Made by a program: the position numbers and the translations under genes. 64,000 nucleotides of DNA, taken from assembly GCA_034189065.1 (NCBI GenBank), contig JAXHVQ010000009.1, forward strand, positions 15,073-79,072, written 5' to 3'. Positions 7,512 through 16,211 of the stretch are shown here, piece by piece. The number at the start of each line of letters is the position of its first letter. The stretch's first letter is position 1. Origin of the DNA: FACHB-1406 sp034189065. GTDB taxonomy: Bacteria > Cyanobacteriota > Cyanobacteriia > Cyanobacteriales > Spirulinaceae. A model generated the notes under the pieces. It ran no database searches. It was not told the DNA's origin and worked only from the letters and a program-made list of their open reading frames with translations.

Positions 7512-8243
7512 GTGAAACTTTTCGTTTATCACACCCCCGAACTCACCCCAACCGACGAACTCCCCGATTGTGCGGTGGTTATCGATGTATTGCGCGCCAC
7601 AACGACAATTGCCGCTGCCTTGGATGCAGGGGCAGAAGCCGTACAAGCGTTTAGTAGTATCGACAAACTCCTGGAAACCAGCGAATCGTGGCCCGCTGAC
7701 AAGCGCCTGCGCGCGGGGGAACGAGGCGGCAAACAAGTCGAGGGGTGCGATACGGGCAACTCTCCTCTGACGTTTGGGCCCGAACGAGTTGGGGGACGGC
7801 GCTTGTTTATCAGCACCACCAACGGCACGCGGGCGCTTCAGCGCGTTGAAAATGCCCCCACCGTTATTACCGGCGCGCAAGTCAATCGTCAGGCTGTGGT
7901 TGGTTATTTAAAACAAACTCAACCCGAAACCGTCTGGTTAGTGGGTTCGGGATGGGAAGGTTCTTACTCTTTAGAAGATACCGTTTGTGCTGGCGCGATC
8001 GCGCTTCCTTTTTTCCAGGAGGAGGGTGGCGAAATAGTCGGCAACGACGAAGTGGCGGCCGCGATCGCGCTGTATGCTCAGTGGCAGGATAACCTGCTCG
8101 AACTGTTTCATCTTGCCAGTCACGGTCAGCGCCTCTTGAGATTAAATAATCTCGATGACTTAAAATATTGCGCCCAAACCGATATCTTGGATGTGGTTCC
8201 CATTCAGAGGGAAAAAAGCGTTTTAGTTAAGTTCGGCGGTTAA
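7512..8243 (+). CDS. comB: ComB-family 2-phosphosulfolactate phosphatase-like protein
   Basis: This 243-residue protein begins MKLFVYHTPELTP at a GTG. Family features are CAVVIDVLRATTTIAAALDAGAEAV (residues about 22-46), GNSPL, ISTTNGTRAL (near 101-110), LVGSGWEGSYSLEDTVCAGAI and NDEVAAAIALY. Characterised ComB hydrolyses 2-phosphosulfolactate to sulfolactate with Mg2+ in coenzyme M synthesis. Cyanobacteria do not make coenzyme M, so the true substrate here is open. Length matches the family. It is monocistronic, with tandem repeats upstream. Confidence 0.88.
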   Translation: MKLFVYHTPELTPTDELPDCAVVIDVLRATTTIAAALDAGAEAVQAFSSIDKLLETSESWPADKRLRAGERGGKQVEGCDTGNSPLTFGPERVGGRRLFISTTNGTRALQRVENAPTVITGAQVNRQAVVGYLKQTQPETVWLVGSGWEGSYSLEDTVCAGAIALPFFQEEGGEIVGNDEVAAAIALYAQWQDNLLELFHLASHGQRLLRLNNLDDLKYCAQTDILDVVPIQREKSVLVKFGG

Positions 8244-8339
8244 TGGCCGTTCGCGTAGAAATGTGAAGACCATGCGGAGTAACGTTCCGACTTAATTCAC
8301 ATTAGACGCAATTGCGCGCTTAGGCGCTTGCCAATGAAT

Positions 8340-8427
8340 AATTACCTCTCCTTAATTTCAATCTTATGGTTTTAAGGAGAAGTAATTATTCATTATTCAT
8401 TATTCATTATTCATTATTCATTATTCA
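8340..8427. repeat. Dispersed repeat: 16-bp inverted repeat plus TTATTCA array
   Basis: Arms 8340-8355 and 8372-8387 are reverse complements at 15 of 16 positions. Six TTATTCA heptamers (8386-8427) follow, ending directly at the stop codon of the site-2 protease gene. A diverged copy (TCCTTAATTTCAATC, then TTTAAGGA and TTATTCA units) lies at 15036-15092. Confidence 0.7.
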
Positions 8428-9945
8428 TCAAATTCCAATTCCCAACCGTCCTGCAAGTGCGGGACTGAGAGGAATGAGCATCGCGAGCATCAAAAACAGA
8501 GCCACCAGAGCCAAAACCGCTCGAGTATCGTTGGGTTCGGTGAGTTCGTTTAAGCTGGGACGCTCTAAATCGCGCTGTAAAAATAGGATAATAATTCCCC
8601 AGTATAAAGGGATGGGATTGTTCGGAATCGCGATCGCCACAATCGCTAACACCACCAACGTTGCAATGGTTGTACGTCGGGCCGTTTTGCGTCCGTAAAT
8701 CGCTTGAATCATGCGTCCGCCATCGAGTTGTCCGGCAGGCATGAGATTCAAGGCGGTAATCGTGAGTCCCAACCAACCGAGGACGACTAGCGGATGAACG
8801 TCCAGCGTCGGCGTTTGCAGCGCATCGCCAAGGACGGTTTTAGCCAGCACTCCCACGAGCACCGAACCTTGGAAAAACTGCGTTGGAAGTTGAAATACGC
8901 TGCCGGGATGGGAGAGTATTAACCCTACAACCAGCATCGCCAAAGAAACAATTCCCCCCGCCGCCGGTCCGGCAAGGGCGATGTCGAGGAGAACCGAACG
9001 GTTGGGGAGGAGCGATTGAAAACGGGTGAGCGCGCCGAAAGAGCCGATTTGCCAACTGGGAATGAAAAACGGCAAACTCAAACGCACATCATTGCGGCGC
9101 GCCAACCACCAGTGGCCGATTTCGTGAGCGGCGAGAATCAACCACAGTCCGGCGGCAACGGGTAAGGCTTCGGCGTAGCGTCCCAGTTCGCTAAACCAAT
9201 CAAAGCCGAGCAAGAGTGCGGCAGCTTCGATGCTGGTGGCCAACGTTGCTACCAGGAGGACAACGGCTAAGTTTTTTTGGACGAGGCTCAACGGTTGAGG
9301 GCCATTGCTGCTGGGGAGGACGATAACCACAGGCTTGCCTTCGGGACTTTCGACGAGGAAGAGGCGATATTTGTCCGCGAGACGGCTTTGGAGTTTTTGG
9401 CTGAGGCGCGCGTGAACTTCTGCCGGTTCGCCGCGTAGATTGCCTTTAAAGATTGCACCTTCTTGGTAGGAAATGGTTTCGGTGGTGAAGAAGGTATCAA
9501 TGCCGAAAATGTCTTGAATGGCTTTGATATCCTCTTCGGGAATGGGTAGGATTTCTGGGGCTGCCGGAGGAGAGTTGGTTTGAGGAGCGGCGTTGGGGGG
9601 GCGAAAGTCGTCGGTTTTTGCTTCCGTTGGGTTAATTTGAGAGGCTGCGCGATGTCGTTCCTCAATTGCTTCCTCGTTACCCACTGCGCGCAGGCGATTT
9701 CCCAAATAAATATAAATCCCAGTCGAGAGAACTAGTAAACCGATAATTCCGATGAGGTTGAGATAAATTCCGGTTGTAAATAGCCCAAAAAAGATGAGCC
9801 AGGGAACCATCAGGACAACAGACTGCAACCAGGCGAAAAGGCCGACTTTACCGTAGGGTTTGGCGCGGTTATAGCCCCAAATTAAAATCCCGCCTGCAAG
9901 GAGAAGGATGGAAACGATCGCGAGACTTTCTGAACGATTAAACAT
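8428..9945 (-). CDS. Site-2 protease (M50), EGY-like membrane metalloprotease
   Basis: This 505-residue intramembrane protease has two N-terminal membrane segments, then a Pro-rich linker (about 100-140). A soluble domain with FGIDTFFTTETISYQEGAIFKGNLRGEP follows, then the catalytic membrane core. The zinc motif HEIGH lies near residue 275 in a membrane helix, and the second site NLMPAGQLDGG near 410 supplies the aspartate. The GNLRG block is shared with plant EGY proteins, the chloroplast descendants of this cyanobacterial family. Its start overlaps the end of murQ by 8 bases, so the two are cotranscribed. The substrate is unknown; family members cleave membrane anti-sigma factors or similar proteins. 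Confidence 0.92.
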   Translation of the reverse strand: MFNRSESLAIVSILLLAGGILIWGYNRAKPYGKVGLFAWLQSVVLMVPWLIFFGLFTTGIYLNLIGIIGLLVLSTGIYIYLGNRLRAVGNEEAIEERHRAASQINPTEAKTDDFRPPNAAPQTNSPPAAPEILPIPEEDIKAIQDIFGIDTFFTTETISYQEGAIFKGNLRGEPAEVHARLSQKLQSRLADKYRLFLVESPEGKPVVIVLPSSNGPQPLSLVQKNLAVVLLVATLATSIEAAALLLGFDWFSELGRYAEALPVAAGLWLILAAHEIGHWWLARRNDVRLSLPFFIPSWQIGSFGALTRFQSLLPNRSVLLDIALAGPAAGGIVSLAMLVVGLILSHPGSVFQLPTQFFQGSVLVGVLAKTVLGDALQTPTLDVHPLVVLGWLGLTITALNLMPAGQLDGGRMIQAIYGRKTARRTTIATLVVLAIVAIAIPNNPIPLYWGIIILFLQRDLERPSLNELTEPNDTRAVLALVALFLMLAMLIPLSPALAGRLGIGI

Positions 9946-10876
9946 GGTGACTTCCTACTTCCGGCTGCTGAGTTGCGCTTTGGGCAGCTCTGAGATGACC
10001 TTGATGGCGGTCGAGCAAGCGATCGCCCGCTTCTCGATCTAACCCCGTCCAGTGCATCAGTAGTGCTAGTTTAACGCTTTTTCCGCTACGCTCTAACAGG
10101 TCGTTGGCTTGCGATGGCGGGAGCTCGGTCAAATCTTGAATCATGCGGGATGCGCGATCGTACAGTTTGCTGTTGGTGATGGCGACATCGACCATGCGGT
10201 TGCCGTAGACTTTGCCCAGTTTCACCATCACTCCAGTGGAGAGGATGTTGAGGGCCATTTTGGTGACAGTTCCGGCTTTGAGGCGTGTCGAACCGGCTAA
10301 AATTTCCGGGCCGACGAGCAGGCGAATGGCAACATCGGCTTCGATATTGGCTTGTTCGGCGGGGACGCAGGTGAGGTAGATTGTTGTCGCGTTGCACTTT
10401 CGGGCGGCTGAGAGCGCGCCTTTGACGAAGGGAGTGGTTCCCCCTGCGGTGATGCCGACGACGATATCGCGATCGCCTATTCCCACATCTTTCATTGCCG
10501 CTGCCCCATCTTCGGCGCGGTCTTCTAAGGCTTCGGAACTGCGCGTTAATGCGCTCTCACCCCCGGCTATAATCCCCTGTACGAGGTCTGGGGGGGTGCA
10601 AAAGGTGGGGGGACATTCGGCTGCGTCCAACACGCCTAAGCGCCCGCTCGTCCCCGCTCCGACGTAAAATAAGCGTCCGCCTTCTTTGAGGGCTGCGGCG
10701 GCGAGGTCGATTCCTCGGGCGAGGTCCGATCGAGCAGCGGCGATCGCGTCTAGGGTTCGGGCATCTTCTTGGTTAAACAGGTCTACAATTTCAAGGGTTG
10801 ACAATTGGTCGAGATTGTGACTATTGGGATTGATCTGCTCGGTTAGCAGATGACCTCTTGATTCTGGGTTTTTCAT
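9938..10876 (-). CDS. murQ: N-acetylmuramic acid 6-phosphate etherase
   Basis: This cytoplasmic enzyme cleaves the lactyl ether of MurNAc 6-phosphate to GlcNAc 6-phosphate and D-lactate in cell-wall recycling. The 312-residue protein carries the SIS-domain signature LFYVGAGTSGRLGVLDAAE near residues 70-90, PPTFCTP, GIIAGGESALTRSSE, GITAGGTTPFVKGAL and the C-terminal block SKLYDRASRMIQDLT. The start at 10876 gives MKNPESRGHLLTEQINP, the normal N-terminus. It leads an operon with the site-2 protease (8-base overlap). No other recycling genes are nearby. Confidence 0.95.
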   Translation of the reverse strand: MKNPESRGHLLTEQINPNSHNLDQLSTLEIVDLFNQEDARTLDAIAAARSDLARGIDLAAAALKEGGRLFYVGAGTSGRLGVLDAAECPPTFCTPPDLVQGIIAGGESALTRSSEALEDRAEDGAAAMKDVGIGDRDIVVGITAGGTTPFVKGALSAARKCNATTIYLTCVPAEQANIEADVAIRLLVGPEILAGSTRLKAGTVTKMALNILSTGVMVKLGKVYGNRMVDVAITNSKLYDRASRMIQDLTELPPSQANDLLERSGKSVKLALLMHWTGLDREAGDRLLDRHQGHLRAAQSATQQPEVGSHHV

Positions 10877-11033
10877 GGGTTTTGGGTTCTAGGTGTTAGG
10901 TTTTGGGTTCTAGGTGTTGGGCTATAGGTTTTTAACCTCCACTGCCCACTGCCCACTGCCCACTACCCCAAAATATTTTAGATTTCAGGTTTTTAACGAA
11001 AAACTATTTTACATGACTGGCAGTTATTTGATT

Positions 11034-11069
11034 GGCTTCGGCATTGAGATTGGCAAGGCTCGATTCAAA
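11034..11069 (+). pseudogene. Decayed duplicate of the 5' end of the GT39-like gene
   Basis: These 36 bases match 11444-11478, which encode GSALRLARLDSK of the downstream gene, at about 33 positions with a single inserted T. The insertion shifts the frame and a TAG follows soon after. Only this short block is recognisable. Confidence 0.55.
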
Positions 11070-11096
11070 TTTAGGTTTTAGGTTTTAGAACCAATG

Positions 11097-11222
11097 TAAT
11101 ACCAGATTGACATGAAGCTGCACAGAATCAAGTAGGGTGTGTTAGCGGAGCGTAACACACCATTACACTCATCGCGAATTTAGGGGAAGACAATCTATGC
11201 AACGTCATCTTAAATTGGTATA
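11097..11222. repeat. Dispersed repeat A, copy 1
   Basis: It starts ATACCAGATTGACATGAAGC, contains the palindromic GTGTGTTAGCGGAGCGTAACACAC core and ends TTAAATTGGTAT. A second copy with the same ends lies at 25852-26096. The ends share ATACCA in inverted orientation, so it is probably a non-autonomous mobile repeat. Confidence 0.65.
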
Positions 11223-11369
11223 AGCACTCAGCCGTCAGTTGTCAGTTGTCAGACGAGTGAATAAAAGAAGTAAGCATCTCTGTAATCTCTCTAAAGTTTC
11301 TCAATCTTCAATTCTCCCGTTCTAAATTTATTTTAAGCTGATGGCTGACGGCTGATAGCTGAATGCTTA
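11221..11369. mobile_element. Small TIR-bounded element (149 bp), MITE-like
   Basis: The left end TAAGCACTCAGC and the right end, read in reverse complement as TAAGCATTCAGC, form imperfect terminal inverted repeats. The inside carries GTCAGTTGTCAG and CTGATGGCTGACGGCTGATAG repeats. There is no coding capacity. It abuts repeat A. Confidence 0.45.
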
Positions 11370-11404
11370 CGAACCAATAACTAATGACTAATGACAAAAG
11401 ACCA

Positions 11405-13096
11405 ATGACAAACTATCTTTCACTCCCAATAATTCTTTTAATAGGCTCGGCATTGAGATTGGCGAGGCTCGACTCAAAGCCCCTATGGGCAGATGAAATT
11501 TTTACAGCTATTTTTAGTTTAGGTGGAAGTTTCGACAATATTCCCTTCAACCAAATTATTTCCCTCTCTCGCATTCCTTCCTTTTTCTCGCTAAACCCAG
11601 AAGCAAGTTGTAGAGATATCGCCCATAATTTAACCGTTCAATCAACTCATCCTCCCCTATTTTTTTGTTTAATGCACGCCGGGTTAGTTCGACTTTCTCC
11701 GTTTGATTTACCTTTAGCTTGGAAACTGCGAATTTTACCAGCTTTTTTAGGAATTCTGGCGATCGCGGCCATTTATCTCCTCAACCGAGTTGCCTTTTCT
11801 CCGGCGGCGGGTTTGATGGGAGGTGCATTGGCGGCGGTGTCTCCCTTTGGCGTTTACCAGTCCCAAGAAGCGCGTCACTACACTTTACCCATTTTATTAA
11901 TAACAATTGCCTTAATTTTTTTATTACAACTGCAACAAGATTTACAGAAACAGCGAATTCGACCGTGGATAGGGATGGGGTGGGCGATGGCGAATACCCT
12001 GGGTTTGTACGTCCACTATTTTTGCGCGATCGCGTTTCTCGCCCAAGTTCTAACTCTTATCGCCTATGCTTATCGCCTATCCCCCCATCGTTTTCCCTCT
12101 CCCACCACCCTATTTGTCCTCAGTTTCAGCCTTCTCCCTCCCCTTCTCTACTTGCCTTGGCTGCCCATTCTCATCGAGCACTTTAACAGTCCCAAAGCCG
12201 GTTGGTTGCCTCCACCCCAACATATCGTTCCCCTGTTGCGAATGCTCCTTGCCACAATCTTAATGGTCGTCGTCCCCCCCGTAGAAGAACAGCCCCTTTG
12301 GGTGAGTATCCCGGCAATTGTCTTAACCCTGGTGTTTTTAGCCGCCATCCTCCCCCCTGCTTGGCGAGGGTTAAAGCGCCTTGCAACCGACCCCAAAACC
12401 CGCGACTCAACCTTCATCCTGGTTAGCTTTATCCTTTTTGTGCTCCTGCAATTTCTCGCAATTGTCTATATTCTCGGCAAAGATATCACCGTCGCTCCCC
12501 GCTATCACTTCCTCTACTATCCCGCCCTTTGCGCCCTCCTGGGAGCCAGTTGTGCACAAAGTTATCCCAATTCTCCAAATTCCAACGACACAATTTTGTC
12601 CCCCCATCCCCCCCTCTCCCCATCCCCCCCTCTCCCCTGGTTACTGTTAAGCGTAAGTTTTGTCAGTTCTCTCTGTGTTATCACCAATCTCGCCTTCGTA
12701 AAACCCTATTATCCCCTCGCCGTCGCCCAAAAACTTAACCGATCTTCCGGTTTTACCCTGGTTGTCATGGGATATAGCGACACCCAGCAAATTGCCCTTG
12801 GGTTGAGCTACGCCTTGGCCTTAGAACGCCTGCCGAAATCGTCTACCCAAACCCGGGATTGGATGTTTATCGACAGCAGCCAAGGATTAGAGCGCGTCTG
12901 GGGAACCTTGTCCGAGCAGTCCATCTCGCCGGATAACCTCTGGATTTTCGGACCCGGACTGATTCGAGAACAATATCCCCAACGCCTCAGTCTTCAAGAG
13001 AAAACCCAATGTCTCATCGATCCCCAAGAACATTACCGCATTGGCATTCCCTATCAGCTCTATCGCTGCCGACAGCACCGCGCGGGCTTGAGTTAA
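11405..13096 (+). CDS. GT39-like polytopic glycosyltransferase
   Basis: This is a membrane protein of about 563 residues with 9 or more hydrophobic helices, probably a dolichyl/polyprenyl-phosphate-sugar dependent transferase of the ArnT/PMT (GT39) type. Seen motifs are LARLDSKPLWADEIFT at residues about 17-32, the expected first extracytoplasmic loop with its acidic DE, and STHPPLFFCLMHAGL further on. The start at 11405 is preferred over 11384; both ATGs lie within ATGACNAA heptamers. A Pro/Ser stretch (SPHPPLSPSPPLP, bases about 12598-12640) is encoded by a CCCCATCC-type tandem array lying in frame. No acceptor can be named. Confidence 0.75.
   Translation: MTNYLSLPIILLIGSALRLARLDSKPLWADEIFTAIFSLGGSFDNIPFNQIISLSRIPSFFSLNPEASCRDIAHNLTVQSTHPPLFFCLMHAGLVRLSPFDLPLAWKLRILPAFLGILAIAAIYLLNRVAFSPAAGLMGGALAAVSPFGVYQSQEARHYTLPILLITIALIFLLQLQQDLQKQRIRPWIGMGWAMANTLGLYVHYFCAIAFLAQVLTLIAYAYRLSPHRFPSPTTLFVLSFSLLPPLLYLPWLPILIEHFNSPKAGWLPPPQHIVPLLRMLLATILMVVVPPVEEQPLWVSIPAIVLTLVFLAAILPPAWRGLKRLATDPKTRDSTFILVSFILFVLLQFLAIVYILGKDITVAPRYHFLYYPALCALLGASCAQSYPNSPNSNDTILSPHPPLSPSPPLPWLLLSVSFVSSLCVITNLAFVKPYYPLAVAQKLNRSSGFTLVVMGYSDTQQIALGLSYALALERLPKSSTQTRDWMFIDSSQGLERVWGTLSEQSISPDNLWIFGPGLIREQYPQRLSLQEKTQCLIDPQEHYRIGIPYQLYRCRQHRAGLS
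12598..12640. repeat. In-frame minisatellite inside the GT39-like gene
   Basis: A CCCCATCCCCCCCTCTCC-type tandem block encodes SPHPPLSPSPPLP between two membrane segments. The same repeat type occurs in intergenic DNA (7321) and in a kinase gene (63967). Confidence 0.6.
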
Positions 13097-13193
13097 AGTG
13101 ATAGGGGATACGCAGGGAAATTGCCCAATGAGGATCGATTAAACCCGCTCTCGCCTGTGAACTTCTACATTTCCCAAAGGTTTTTGTACGCCC

Positions 13194-14132
13194 ATGAATA
13201 GGACTTTAGAGGACGCGACGCGCCAGTTAAAAATGATGGAACGACGGAAAAAGCCAAAAATGCTCGTGGTGGACGACGAACCCGATAATCTCGATTTGCT
13301 TTATCGCACTTTCCGACGGGACTTTCGCGTATTTAAAGCCGATAGCGGAGTAGACGCGCTAGAAGTCCTCTCGCGCGAGGGGGAAGTTGCCGTGATTATC
13401 TCCGATCAACGAATGCCGGAAATGAAGGGAACGGAATTTCTCAGTCAAACGGTTCCTCAGTTTCCCGATACGGTGAGAATTATTTTGACCGGCTTTACGG
13501 ATGTGGAAGATTTGGTCGATGCTATCAATTCGGGTCAAGTTTATAAGTATATTACGAAGCCTTGGGATCCCAACGAGTTGAAGACGGTGGTAGAAAGAGC
13601 CGCCGAAACTTACGATCTGCTCAAACAGCGCACGGAAGAATTAGAACAGGCGCACTCCTATACGGAGGCGATCGCGACTTTTGTCGAGATCGGGCAAAAT
13701 AGCGGTTCGGTGGAGAATTGTTTGGAACCCCTAGCCACAACCGCTGGCAAATGCTTTGAAGCCGATGGCTGTGTCGTACAGTGCGTTGAAGAGGGCGCGA
13801 TCGCAGGCTCTTCAGGAATTTATAGCAATACGGACTTTTCGCCAGTGAGTTTGGAGGGCGATCCCATCGCTAAAGCGGCGATTTCCTCGGTAGATGCCCA
13901 AATTTGGGTGAATTCCGGTACGACTCCCCCTCCCGAAGAGGCAGCAGAAGCGTATCAAGGGGCTGGAGTACAAATTCATCTGGTGTTTCCCGCCGCGTTT
14001 CGGGGGAAATTGCTCGCCATTGTCTCGTTACAGTGGCAGCGAACCTTGCCCATTGACCAAAACGAGCTAAAATTAATGCACTTGTGCGCCCAACAAATCG
14101 GACAGACTTTAGCGATCGCGCGATCGTCATAG
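13194..14132 (+). CDS. Response regulator: receiver plus GAF-like output domain
   Basis: This is a 312-residue signalling protein. Residues about 20-140 form a receiver domain with the acidic pair D27/D28, phospho-acceptor D71 in SDQRMP, T99 and K122 in TKPWD. The FTDVEDLVDAINSGQVYKYITKPWD stretch is typical of receivers found with HD-GYP or kinase partners. A coiled segment (LLKQRTEELEQAHSYTEAIA) leads to a GAF-like sensor (residues about 155-310, ending LMHLCAQQIGQTLAIARS). There is no DNA-binding or enzymatic output domain, so it probably works through protein contacts. No cognate kinase is adjacent; menG follows 130 bases later. Confidence 0.85.
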   Translation: MNRTLEDATRQLKMMERRKKPKMLVVDDEPDNLDLLYRTFRRDFRVFKADSGVDALEVLSREGEVAVIISDQRMPEMKGTEFLSQTVPQFPDTVRIILTGFTDVEDLVDAINSGQVYKYITKPWDPNELKTVVERAAETYDLLKQRTEELEQAHSYTEAIATFVEIGQNSGSVENCLEPLATTAGKCFEADGCVVQCVEEGAIAGSSGIYSNTDFSPVSLEGDPIAKAAISSVDAQIWVNSGTTPPPEEAAEAYQGAGVQIHLVFPAAFRGKLLAIVSLQWQRTLPIDQNELKLMHLCAQQIGQTLAIARSS

Positions 14133-14262
14133 GCGATTTGTCGAGGCGGTCAACCGATGACATTTGAGGGAAGAAGCGATCGTGTTGAAGAATTCAAAAC
14201 CCGCCACAGGCGATCCCGACAACAAGCGCGTCCCTTTGGCTTCGCAATCGGAAGACCCAAGG

Positions 14263-14985
14263 ATGCAGGGGGAGCAAAGTCCCCCTTCGTCCGACATTCG
14301 CGCCTTATTTAACCGCATTGCCCCCGTCTACGACCGTTTGAACCAAGAATTAAGTTGGGGCCAGCATCGGATTTGGAAGAAAATGGCGGTGAAATGGGCA
14401 GAGCCTCGAGAGGGGGATGTGGGGTTAGATTTGTGCTGTGGCAGTGGCGATTTAGCTGTCCTCCTCGCGCGTCGGGTGGGACAAACGGGGAGGGTGATAG
14501 GGGTTGACTTTGCGGCAGAACAGTTGGCGATCGCGCGCGATCGCGCTCTTGCTCTCTATCCTCCTCTTCCCCTCGAGTGGGTTGAAAGCGATGTTCTGAG
14601 TTTGCCCTTTGAGGACGAACGGTTTGATTGCGCGACAATGGGATATGGGTTGCGCAATGTGGTTGATATCCGGGGCTGTTTGCAGGAATTGCGCCGCGTT
14701 TTGAAAAGAGATGCTTCGGGAGCGATTCTCGATTTTAATCATCCCGATAATTCTCTGTTGCGAACCTTTCAGCAGTGGTACCTCGAAAATCAGGTTGTCC
14801 CGACCGCTCAAAAATGGGGATTGAAGGAAGATTATGCTTATATTGCCCCCAGTTTAGACCGATTTCCCACCGGTTCGGAGCAAGTTGAACTGGCACGCGA
14901 GGTTGGATTTGCCAGCGCCGTTCATTATCCTATTGCCGGGGGAATGATGGGGGTTTTGGTGGTAAAAAAATCCCCTAATTTCTAG
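14263..14985 (+). CDS. menG: MenG/UbiE-type quinone methyltransferase
   Basis: This enzyme catalyses the SAM-dependent C-methylation in phylloquinone (vitamin K1) synthesis in cyanobacteria, which supplies the A1 quinone of photosystem I. Seen: FNRIAPVYDRLNQELSWGQHRIWKKM (UbiE signature 1), motif I LDLCCGSGDLA, VIGVDF, and RNVVDIRGCLQELRRVLK with GAILDFNHP. The ATG at 14263 gives 240 residues, the family length. The frame is open upstream to a GTG at 14182 and a TTG at 14164, which would add 27-33 residues of low-complexity sequence. No other men genes are near. Confidence 0.9.
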   Translation: MQGEQSPPSSDIRALFNRIAPVYDRLNQELSWGQHRIWKKMAVKWAEPREGDVGLDLCCGSGDLAVLLARRVGQTGRVIGVDFAAEQLAIARDRALALYPPLPLEWVESDVLSLPFEDERFDCATMGYGLRNVVDIRGCLQELRRVLKRDASGAILDFNHPDNSLLRTFQQWYLENQVVPTAQKWGLKEDYAYIAPSLDRFPTGSEQVELAREVGFASAVHYPIAGGMMGVLVVKKSPNF

Positions 14986-15035
14986 GATATAATGTAATGC
15001 TTTAAAAAGCAAGAAATAATAATCTATGATGAATT

Positions 15036-15092
15036 TTCCTTAATTTCAATCCTCTTCTTTTAAGGATAGGTAATTATTCACTATTCATTATT
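15036..15092. repeat. Diverged copy of the 8340-8427 repeat
   Basis: TTCCTTAATTTCAATCCTC, TTTTAAGGA and TTATTCA/CTATTCATTATTC units appear in the same order as at 8340-8427. It overlaps the end of the disrupted gene at 15081. Confidence 0.55.
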
Positions 15093-15586
15093 CCGAAGTG
15101 AATCATGGCGCACGAGACCTCGAAGCAATCTTGGATTTCTAACTGTAAAACTTGGAGTTAAACTTAATAGCGTAGGAGCTAAGTTAACCCCATAGAAACG
15201 AAACCGATTATCATCATAGTCAAAATCTCCCCCTCCTAATAAATCCTCAAATCCAACTTCTACCACTCCCGGCGAGAGCAAACGTAGAAGCGCATGGGGA
15301 ATACCATCTGGGTTGCGTTCTCCTGCTCCCATCAAAAAGCGATTTCCCTCTGCCAAAATGCCAAATATAAGTTCTGCACCTCTTTCTAGACTGCCAAGAT
15401 TAACAACCTTACCCGCCTCTCGGTTTGTCCCGATATATCGATATTCTGGAGAATAAAGGCTGAGATGGCTAGTAATAGATGCCGTTCCAGATGGTAGAAT
15501 TTCAACGATTACGTCATCGCCCGTGGATAAAAATTTTCCTCCTAGTAATGCTGCGCGAGCTGTGTTAGCAGATGCTAAAGTCGCTA

Positions 15587-15705
15587 TAGCATTTCTGAAC
15601 GGGATGTAAACCGTTTCAACGTAGGGACGTTCAATTGAACGTCCCTACTCGCGGTGGATTTGAATTCTGGGCTATTTATTGTTTACGTTTCATTTGAAAA
15701 CGCTA
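15587..15705. mobile_element. MITE, 119 bp, TA target duplication, IS630-like
   Basis: The ends are TAGCATTTCTGAAC on the left and, in reverse complement, TAGCGTTTTCAAATGAAAC on the right; they are imperfect terminal inverted repeats of about 28 bp. TA flanks both sides (15585-15586 and 15706-15707). The centre holds the perfect 28-bp palindrome. There is no coding capacity. TA targets are typical of IS630/Tc1-mariner transposases, none of which is encoded here. Confidence 0.8.
15621..15648. repeat. Perfect 28-bp palindrome, copy 1
   Basis: GTAGGGACGTTCAA followed by its exact reverse complement. Identical copies lie at 56812-56839 and 58177-58204. Confidence 0.95.
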
Positions 15706-15800
15706 TAGAGCAATTCCGACTGCTATTGATGCACAAGATAGAATCTTCATGGTTTTTTCTCGTCAATTTTACGAACTTTTTTGAAAAACGCGATCGCGTC

Positions 15801-15998
15801 CTACGAACGAGTCGCCACTAAACGCGACTCCTGCTTCACCCTCCCCGACATCACAACACTTTGTAACGTCCAAAACGCGCGCAAATCGTCTAGGGTGTAC
15901 TGCTGAGACCGCAAGCACTCTCTGAGTTGCTCCTCAGCGGCGACACTCAAAAAACTGTTACTCAATGCTTCTCGAACGACTTGGCAAATCGTAATCAT
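15801..15998 (-). CDS. Small conserved hypothetical protein (65 aa)
   Basis: The start at 15998 is set by a strong AGGAGGG ribosome site about 9 bases upstream; a longer frame to 16127 has no such signal. The protein (MITICQVVREALSNSFLSVA and on) is mainly helical, soluble and basic at the C-terminus (SGRVKQESRLVATRS). The central EEQLRECLRSQQYTLDDLRAFWTLQ could form a short helical hairpin. I do not recognise a named family or propose a function. It stands divergent from the AAA ATPase gene at 16212, 213 bases away. Confidence 0.65.
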   Translation of the reverse strand: MITICQVVREALSNSFLSVAAEEQLRECLRSQQYTLDDLRAFWTLQSVVMSGRVKQESRLVATRS

Positions 15999-16211
15999 GG
16001 GTTGCACCCTCCTTGTAAATAGAATGGTCTTTTCAGTTATCCATGTAGTCAGGATAATTCCAAATAACCAACAGAAACTATCAACCTCGAAACAACGTAA
16101 AATCGTGTATTTGGGCGAAACTATCAAAAGCTATCAATCTTGGGAGGAAAAGTATTAAACGGCGAGAAACTCGCGTAAAGTAGAAAATGAAACCGTCCAG
16201 CAATAAAATCT

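Larger units (their letters stand above)
10877..11404. other. Repeat-filled intergenic region upstream of the GT39-like gene
   Basis: This 528-base gap contains no intact gene. It holds TTTTGGG/CTAGGTGT repeats (10879-10925) and CACTGCCC octamers (about 10938-10970). Next come a decayed copy of the downstream gene start (11034-11069), a dispersed repeat (11097-11222), a TIR-bounded element (11221-11369) and ATGACNAA heptamers up to the gene start. Confidence 0.7.
15081..15750 (-). pseudogene. Secreted DUF4114-like protein gene split by a MITE
   Basis: Minus from 15750 reads MKILSCASIAVGIAL and then a stop created by an inserted element (15587-15705). Removing the 119-bp element and one TA duplication restores an open frame of 182 codons. 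In it the N-terminus becomes a clean signal peptide (MKILSCASIAVGIALATLAS, cleavage after NTARA). The body contains LLGGKFLSTGDDVIVEILPSG, HLSLYSPEYRYIG and VEVGFEDLLGGGDFDYDDNRFRF; this last is the acidic Gly/Asp-rich block of DUF4114 domains, often found in calcium-binding secreted proteins. In its present form only the part from 15356 down could be translated without signal. Probably recently inactivated. Confidence 0.75.

Noticed and set aside
15801..16127. Longer 108-codon version of the 65-residue minus gene
   Set aside because: A strong ribosome site precedes the internal ATG at 15998 and the extra N-terminus looks like untranslated leader.
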